Of a stretch of DNA of 64,000 bases, positions 23,893-64,000 are shown piece by piece. The stretch comes from Hydra vulgaris (Eukaryota; Cnidaria; Hydrozoa; Anthoathecata; Hydridae). Every line of letters starts with the position of its first letter. Positions within the stretch are counted from its first letter, which is position 1. The DNA is taken from contig NC_088931.1 in assembly GCF_038396675.1 (NCBI RefSeq), positions 39,760,001 through 39,824,000 on the forward strand, written 5' to 3'. Under the pieces are notes generated by a model, which made no database searches, was not told the DNA's origin, and saw only the letters and a list, made by a program, of their open reading frames with translations. A program made the position numbers and the translations under genes.

Positions 23893-25773
23893 TTAAACTT
23901 TTTCTAAAGAACGCTTTGAAGTTGTTACTACTTCTTCACCTTTCATAAAATCATCCTAAAAATGAAAAAAATATACATTTGAATAATAATTATCATATTA
24001 AAATATATATTGAACATCTGCGTATCCAAACAAACTTCAATAGTTTGTAATTTGACAGTTGCTCGGTTACAACAATCAAAACACACTTTAAAACAGGTTT
24101 GAAAACTTTAAGAAAAAACAGTTAACTAAAGCAAAAACGTCGATGCCATTGACGATTATGTCGATAAACAACACTTCTGGAAGAGCAAAAATATTCTCAA
24201 TTACTATTGCAGTCAAATAATTTTTTTAACAAAAATTATTAAAGTTATATAACTTATATGATATTGTTTGAATTACTGAACTGCATTTAGCTGAATATAT
24301 AATTTATCTTCAGAATGTTAGCATTAAAATTAATAAAAAAGTAAATAAACAAAATGCAAAAATCAAAGTATTGTAAAATAGCAAATTATATAGTTAACAT
24401 ATTTTTACTTCAAAGTTAACACTATAAAAATAATATTAAAAATGACTGGCTGTAACCAAGCAACGCACAGAAAAAAATAATTATAATAAAAATAAAGAAA
24501 GTGAGTCATTTTCGAAAGTTATATATTAAAACTTATTTGATCAACATTCAAAAGGTTTCCATAAATGTTATTTACTTATTACGCAAAACTTTTGCTATCA
24601 TTTTTGAAAGTGTTGTTAATGCAAAAATCGGAAGTTTAATACACAGTAACAAGTATAAAGTGAGTATAGTATACATATGAAAGTGTCTATAAAGTGAGTA
24701 TAGTATACATATGGAGTGGTATTGTTTTTTTGTTTTTTTTTTAAATTTGCTTAATTGTGGGTAAAGAAAAGTTACAGGTTTTTATATGTTTTTAGTACAA
24801 ATATTAAGTCAGGTTTAGGGTTAGAGTCAGGGTTACTGGTTTTTATATGCTCTCAGCACAATCATTAAAAGGTTTAGAGTTAGAGTAAGGGTTACAGATG
24901 TTTTTATGTTTTCAGCGCAATCTTTAAGTTATATGTAACACTTGTAAATTTAACTTACAGGGCAAAATTACTGACTACTTTACTTTTATATAAAGTTCTT
25001 TACAACAATGCCAAATGGCTTTCAGGAAGCGAACGGGTTTGAAATTTAACCGGGGCCGGCGTTAATAAAATATAGCCGGGGCCAGATTTGTGGCCTTAAT
25101 CACTTTAATCTTCTCTAACTAACGTTGTTCGATACAACGTTTTTTTTTAATCTGCCCTTATAACTTTTACCCATCTTCATGTTTTCCTTTTATATACAAC
25201 CCACGACGTTTTAATTCTTCAGTTAACCATTTCCTAGCTTTTTAACCCTATCCTCTATTTTAAAGTAACTTATAACTTAATAGTGGTTGCTTGCAACCTT
25301 ATTGGAAGTAAATAAGAGTATAAAAATATATAAATATATGCCAGTATTTAATTAATAGTTAATGTAGTATAAAATTATAATATATACATTATAAAATATT
25401 ATATAAAATATTTTTCTAGCGCGGGCTATCAACCCCTACTAAATCTTATAACTTTGCCGGGCCCGGAGTCGGGTTTGCAAAAAATCTCATTTTAAGCCAT
25501 GGCCCCAGTCACTTCCTAGTGGCTGCCAGAGTAATAATGTTTTTGTTATATCTATATTTAAGTAAGCAATTAAAATTTTAAATTACTTACCACATCATAA
25601 ATAACTTTGATTATAAGTGAACAACTTGGACATGTTGCTACATCTTCACCATCAGCAAGCATTTCAGAAGAAATCTCAAATCGATCACCACAAGGACATG
25701 GATAATAGTAAATACCTTTTTCCTCGTCATATTCAAAGTCTTCAATCTCTACTTCATCATGAAATACAGACAT
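23893..25773 (-). CDS. DPH3: DPH3 (CSL zinc-finger diphthamide synthesis protein)
   Basis: DPH3 is the small iron/zinc-binding electron donor that, with DPH1/DPH2, carries out the first step of diphthamide synthesis on elongation factor 2; it also supports Elongator-dependent tRNA modification. Two exons: 25591-25773 and 23893-23955, joined by a GT-AG intron (donor GTAAGT), giving 81 residues against 82 in human. It opens [18 protein letters not shown] and carries the four ligand cysteines C26 and C28 (PCPCGD) and C48 and C51 (CPSC), followed by LIIKVIYD. The second exon encodes [20 protein letters not shown]. The start is the Met that matches the family N-terminus; frame upstream of it is open but unrelated. 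It lies about 510 bp downstream of the GAB gene on the same strand. No defect is seen. Confidence 0.95.
24645..24715. repeat. Direct repeat, about 34-bp unit, two copies
   Basis: TATAAAGTGAGTATAGTATA followed by CATATG occurs twice in the DPH3 intron. Confidence 0.8.
24775..24930. repeat. Imperfect tandem repeat, about 70 bp, about 2.5 copies
   Basis: Copies contain TTTTTATATG, CAGCACAAT-like sequence, GGTTTAG(G/A)GTTAGAGT and AAGGGTTAC. They lie in the DPH3 intron. GGTTAGAGT blocks resemble, but are not, a telomeric repeat. Confidence 0.7.
25010..25533. mobile_element. Candidate MITE with GC-rich ends in the DPH3 intron
   Basis: Two GC-rich islands stand out in AT-rich DNA: AGGAAGCGAACGGG...ACCGGGGCCGGCG near 25025-25065, and GCCGGGCCCGGAGTCGGG...GCCATGGCCCC near 25454-25505. 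The right one, reverse-complemented, starts CTAGGAAGTGACTGGGGCC, similar to the left end, so the pair are probably imperfect inverted ends of a short non-autonomous element. Confidence 0.45.
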
Positions 25774-26280
25774 AACATAGCTTGAGATGACAGAAATCTG
25801 ATTGGTTGATCTATATAATGAATCAGAAAAAATCTTCTTTACATACAAGTTTATAAATAAAAATAAAAACTGCATATACTTGGTATTCTCAAAAAATGTT
25901 GACATGTGACATGGCAGTGCAGTCCCCAAAACTAATAATATATAATGATCCAATAAGAATCCAGGCAGTTATAATAACATAATAGCTAAAAAATTATAAA
26001 ACAAATAGAGGACAAAATGTATAATATTTTAATGGGAGTATAGACAGTAAAAAATATAACAAACAAAACTTGAGTTCTTTAAATTTTTTGTTTAAAGTTT
26101 TACAAATTTTTTTTTTTATAAAACTGTACATAAAATATTGACAAAAATATTTCATAATATATTCTCATAACAGTTTGTGTGTGCGTATGCATATGTGAGT
26201 GCATTTTAATATGTAAGAAAAATAATTTTATTATCAAATAAATAATATATGAAAAGATTTAATAAAAATCGAAATTAATT
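25774..26280. other. Short spacer between GAB stop and DPH3 start
   Basis: It holds the presumed 3' UTR of the GAB gene, including an AATAAA on the minus strand near 26230, and the 5' region of DPH3. No TATA box was recognised for DPH3. Confidence 0.5.
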
Positions 26281-60512
<34,232 letters not shown>

Positions 60513-60716
60513 TATTTGATCTTCATTTTTTGCATCTAAATAATAAAGTTTATTCCTTAAAAGTTATTGTTATGCAAATTTAAAAAAACATTTTATTAAA
60601 ATGAATATAATTCTTTTTGTGGCAATTATTGGTAATGTTAAAATAATCACATTTCCACGAAAAATAAAATAGAAACTTCCTCTACTATAAAAACAAAAAA
60701 ATCAAATTTTGGCCAT

Positions 60717-60835
60717 TATAGATTATATATATTATATAAATTATCATATATTATAGATTATATATATTATAGATTATATATATTATAGATTATATATATT
60801 ATAGATTATATATATTATATAAATTATTATATAGA
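60717..60835. repeat. 16-bp tandem repeat
   Basis: About six copies of ATAGATTATATATATT, some with ATATAAATT variants. It is about 200 bp upstream of the GAB start codon. Confidence 0.85.
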
Positions 60836-62838
60836 ATCAGAGAATTAGGAGAATATTGGAATTGCTATTAAGAGAGTAGTATATATATTTAATATTTAAA
60901 ATATTGGAAACTGTATTAAATTTAAAAATATTGGAAACTTTTTTTACTACTACAGCATATTTGTATAAATCAACATGATTATTTTTAGCTCTTTAATCAA
61001 CATGATTATTTTCAGCTATTTGTCATTGTATTATAAAAGTGTTTTGAAAATTTTATTTATTCGATTTTTGTCAAATCAATTTACAATTTGTTATTAAAGA
61101 TAAAAAACAACCTTAATGACTAAAAATTAGTCATTCAAGTTGTTATTTTTGTTGTTTTTGTATTATAATAAAAATTACTTAATAATTAAATTATATTGCA
61201 ATCAATTTAATGCTCTGAACATTTAAGTGCTTGAATTGATGCAAAAAAAATCTGATTGCGAAAAATAAAATTTAATCCTCCCTCCTCTCATCCTTGATGA
61301 TGAGAATGAGGGGCATTGAGTTGGTATAAATTTGTATCTTTCTGCATTAGTTTGTAATTCTTATTTTTTTAACATAATATCTCTCATATTTAAATATTAT
61401 CTGATAATTTTCTTGTTTGGCGGAGTTTAAAATAGTGTAAGTTACTATATAATTTACAGCTTAAGTTATAATTTAAAGTTCAAGTTGAAGTTATAGTGAA
61501 ATAAGCAAGTTATAATGTAATGAGCGAGTAATGTATTTAATACTATTACGATATTACTTTTAGTAATTGTTTTTACTGATACTTAAAAAAGAAAAAGAAA
61601 AAAAGAAAAAGTAAAAAGGCAAATATTACAATCTTTAAACCACTTTAATTAGTTATAGAAAAATGAAATGTATTCAAAATGTATTTTGAATACATTTCAT
61701 TTTTTTTCTGTTAATTAATTATAGAAAACTATTTAATATGTTAATGCTGACAATAAAACATGTGTTATTTTTTAAGAGTATTGATTTGTTATTGTAAAAT
61801 GCTATAAAACAACAATAAAACAAACTGCAATAAAACAAAATTAAATAAATAGAAATGTTTAATTAATAAATTATTATATTATTATCGTCATAAAACTTTA
61901 AACAACATATTTGCGCAAAAACATGCATTATCTATAGACCAAACAAGTAAGATCAAAGCAAAAAAACACTAGATACCACATTTTTTAGAATTTATTATTA
62001 TTAAAAATTTAAGTATAATAAAAGAGCTATAAAAAGTTCAAGTATAAATAATTTTTCCATTCAAATGGTTTTAAGTTTCGATTCATTTTTTTGTTTAAAT
62101 TGTTTTGAAATAAAAAGTTTGGTTTAATAAATTGAATTATATTTCATTCAATTATATACTTAAACTATTTTTTTTGAAAAAAATTTCTTTGAACAGAAGT
62201 AAAATATATATGTATTTTTAATTTAATTTTTGTTTTTTTTAAATTTAATTTTAATGTTTGCAATAATCACTGATTTAATTTTTGCAATAGAATGTTTCTA
62301 CTTTTAAAACAAGTTTTTTATTAGGGGTAATAAAATACTTCATGCTAAATATATCTATTGAATAGAAGTATAATCATTTACTTTCTTGTACAGAGGTTTT
62401 GTAAAACATAAAGTGCTTTTAATTTAAATTACTTTAAATCTCAGCATGGAAGCCATTAATATTCTAAAGTTATATTTAGTTTGATTTACTGAATGGATAA
62501 AGTACATCATAGTAAATTTACCTATAAACTAAATCAAAATAACTAGTTAAATTACTACGGTAACTTACAGTTACTCAAATATTAAATTTACTGAAGTTTC
62601 TGACAAAAAATTATTTTAACAAGAAATTTCAAATAGAATATGAAAAAGACGATACCATTTTTTTATATTTTCATTTTATTTAATGCATCATCAAGATTAA
62701 ACATTTTCTACAACACGCAAGTTGTTCTTAGGAACTTTTTTTTATAAAAAATCTATTCTAATAATTTTGTGATTGAAATTTGAAATAAAAAAAAATGAAA
62801 AAATTTGAACAATTTTTAATGCTTAATCATTATTAAAC
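60836..62838. other. GAB upstream region, mostly anonymous
   Basis: AT-rich. Includes a perfect 21-bp-arm hairpin at 61660-61703. No promoter for the GAB gene could be recognised. Confidence 0.5.
61660..61703. repeat. Perfect hairpin, 21-bp arms, 2-nt loop
   Basis: AAAATGAAATGTATTCAAAA plus T at 61660-61680 is inverted at 61683-61703, loop GT. Confidence 0.9.
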
Positions 62839-62886
62839 TTAATTACAACGACGCCGGTAATATCCAGTGGTATAGCGATGATCATC
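62839..62886 (-). CDS. Possible terminal exon of an unidentified gene
   Basis: A locally GC-richer stretch follows a good acceptor (TTTAACTTTCAG, minus strand). In phase 0 it reads DDHRYTTGYYRRRCN then TAA, and an AATAAA lies about 150 bp further on. Another phase is also open (IIAIPLDITGVVVIKFNND). The rest of the gene would lie to the right, beyond this window or in unrecognised exons. Function unknown. Confidence 0.25.
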   Translation of the reverse strand, partial: DDHRYTTGYYRRRCN

Positions 62887-63252
62887 CTGAAAGTTAAATG
62901 TATATCTAGCTACAATAACAATATACATATATACAGTAGCTACAGATTTAGAACATAGTGCAAGTGAGGAAGAAAGATTTATTCAAATTGTAAACATTGT
63001 TTGTTTCTTGAAAATAAGACAAAAAACATTACTTTTAGGAATCGCCAAAAAAAAAAAAAAAATTAGAAAAAAGAATAGTAATAAGCAAACAAACAAACAA
63101 AAAAGTAAATCGCTAAAAATATTTTTTTAGCGATTTGCTTTTTTTGTTGTTGAAGTGACAATCAAAAGTAACATAATTGTTAAAGTAACAAAAACATGGC
63201 TTTAATGACGTTTTATGTTCATGTGTAAGTGTATGATGTGTTCATGTGTATA

Positions 63253-63323
<71 letters not shown>

Positions 63324-63840
63324 TACATACAAATAATATATATATAATTGCAAAAAAAAATAAGGAATTTTTTTCTGTAGGTAATACATGCACTGAATTT
63401 AATAAATTTTAAAATACTTTTATAAAATTATGCCAAATAGCTAATAAAAATCATGTCGATTTATGCAAATATGCAATGTTATCTGTGCAATAATGAAAAA
63501 GTATTATATAAAATTGAACAATTTTTTAACTTGTACTTTTTAAAATCTTTATTCATTCTATAAAGTAATACATTTTTTACTTATTTAAAAATTATATGAA
63601 TTAAAACAATTTTAAAGAAAACAATTCATTTCAACATTATAATTAAACAAAAATAGTTAACTCTCTGTTACTTATAATGTGACTCTATTTTACATGGAAA
63701 ATGTCTCTTTTTTTGTGTATATATGTACTGGGGTCGAAGTTATAAACAAATTCTGTATAGAGCCAAGCCAGGACCATTGGCCTAATCATTTATTTCCTAG
63801 TTAGTTTTGAACTTATAAAATTTAACAGAACTTTCTACAT
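62887..63840. other. Anonymous DNA with a TG/TA microsatellite
   Basis: The (TG)n/(TA)n microsatellite is at about 63251-63320; otherwise AT-rich DNA with no recognised feature. Confidence 0.5.
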
Positions 63841-64000
63841 GGGGTAGTGGTGTAGCGGTAAAGTGCTCACTTCCTAAACAAGAAGTTTCAAGTTTAATCC
63901 CCACCACATCCCTGGTAGTACTGCATTTACTTGTCTCTCTGTGCGGCAGCCATCATCAATTCTTTTGTGTCATTATTAAAAGGTTGAGTGAGTTTTGAGA
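63841..64000 (+). mobile_element. SINE copy 5, diverged, cut by window end
   Basis: GGGGTAGTGGTGTAGCGGTA (A box), TTCAAGTTTAATCCCCACCA (altered B box) and CCTGGTAGTACTGCATTTAC body. The tail runs out of the window. Confidence 0.75.

Noticed and set aside
24775..24930. Interstitial telomere (TTAGGG) array
   Set aside because: GGTTAGAGT and GGGTTAC blocks are irregular parts of a 70-bp repeat and never form consecutive TTAGGG units.

Overview
The window is very AT-rich animal nuclear DNA. It has split genes with GT-AG introns, many (TA)n arrays and a dense load of decayed cut-and-paste transposons, CR1/L2-like LINE fragments and a tRNA-derived SINE. Gene content and repeat style fit a cnidarian, most likely Hydra. 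That assignment is an inference from the sequence alone.

Three host genes can be assembled exon by exon. (1) Positions 1751-9496, + strand: the last eight exons of SLC30A9, a mitochondrial zinc transporter of the cation-efflux family; its 5' part lies left of the window. (2) Positions 23893-25773, - strand: a complete two-exon DPH3, the CSL zinc-finger diphthamide synthesis factor. (3) Positions 26281-60512, - strand: a five-exon GAB-family docking protein of about 633 residues. It has an N-terminal PH domain, YINT and YVPM tyrosine motifs and a GRB2-type PxxxRxxKP motif. Its introns of about 10.3 and 21.3 kb hold most of the transposons seen here. A possible short terminal exon of a fourth gene is at 62839-62886 (-), with weak support.

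Layout. 1-190: end of a mariner-like element. 191-9496: SLC30A9 with minisatellites, a LINE fragment and a mariner relic in its introns. 9497-13510: intergenic DNA with a foldback MITE and two LINE 3' ends. 13903-16802: a 2.9-kb transposon with an intact 599-codon hAT-like transposase. 17124-22073: a 5-kb element with inverted repeats of about 600-840 bp and a broken zinc-finger transposase. 23893-26280: DPH3. 26281-60512: the GAB gene, with introns carrying a Tc1 element (29018-31056), a DD36E-type element split by a SINE (31255-32816), a palindromic MITE (33223-33776), a DFAEN-family element (33886-37092), a CR1-like LINE (39371-41017), a PIF/Harbinger element (42263-45278), a hAT MITE with a perfect 8-bp target duplication (48810-49166) and a BED-finger hAT relic (54178-56640). 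60513-64000: mostly anonymous AT-rich DNA ending in a SINE.

The main unusual signal is that two unrelated transposons (Tc1 at 29018-31056; hAT-like at 13903-16802) each carry what looks like a heat-shock promoter upstream of the transposase: in-register nGAAn/nTTCn pentamers, then a TATATAAG box, then a TCAGT initiator-like site. The second also has a perfect CRE and a perfect X-box. Other patterns are transposons embedded directly in (TA)n arrays, and many perfect short hairpins in unrelated contexts.
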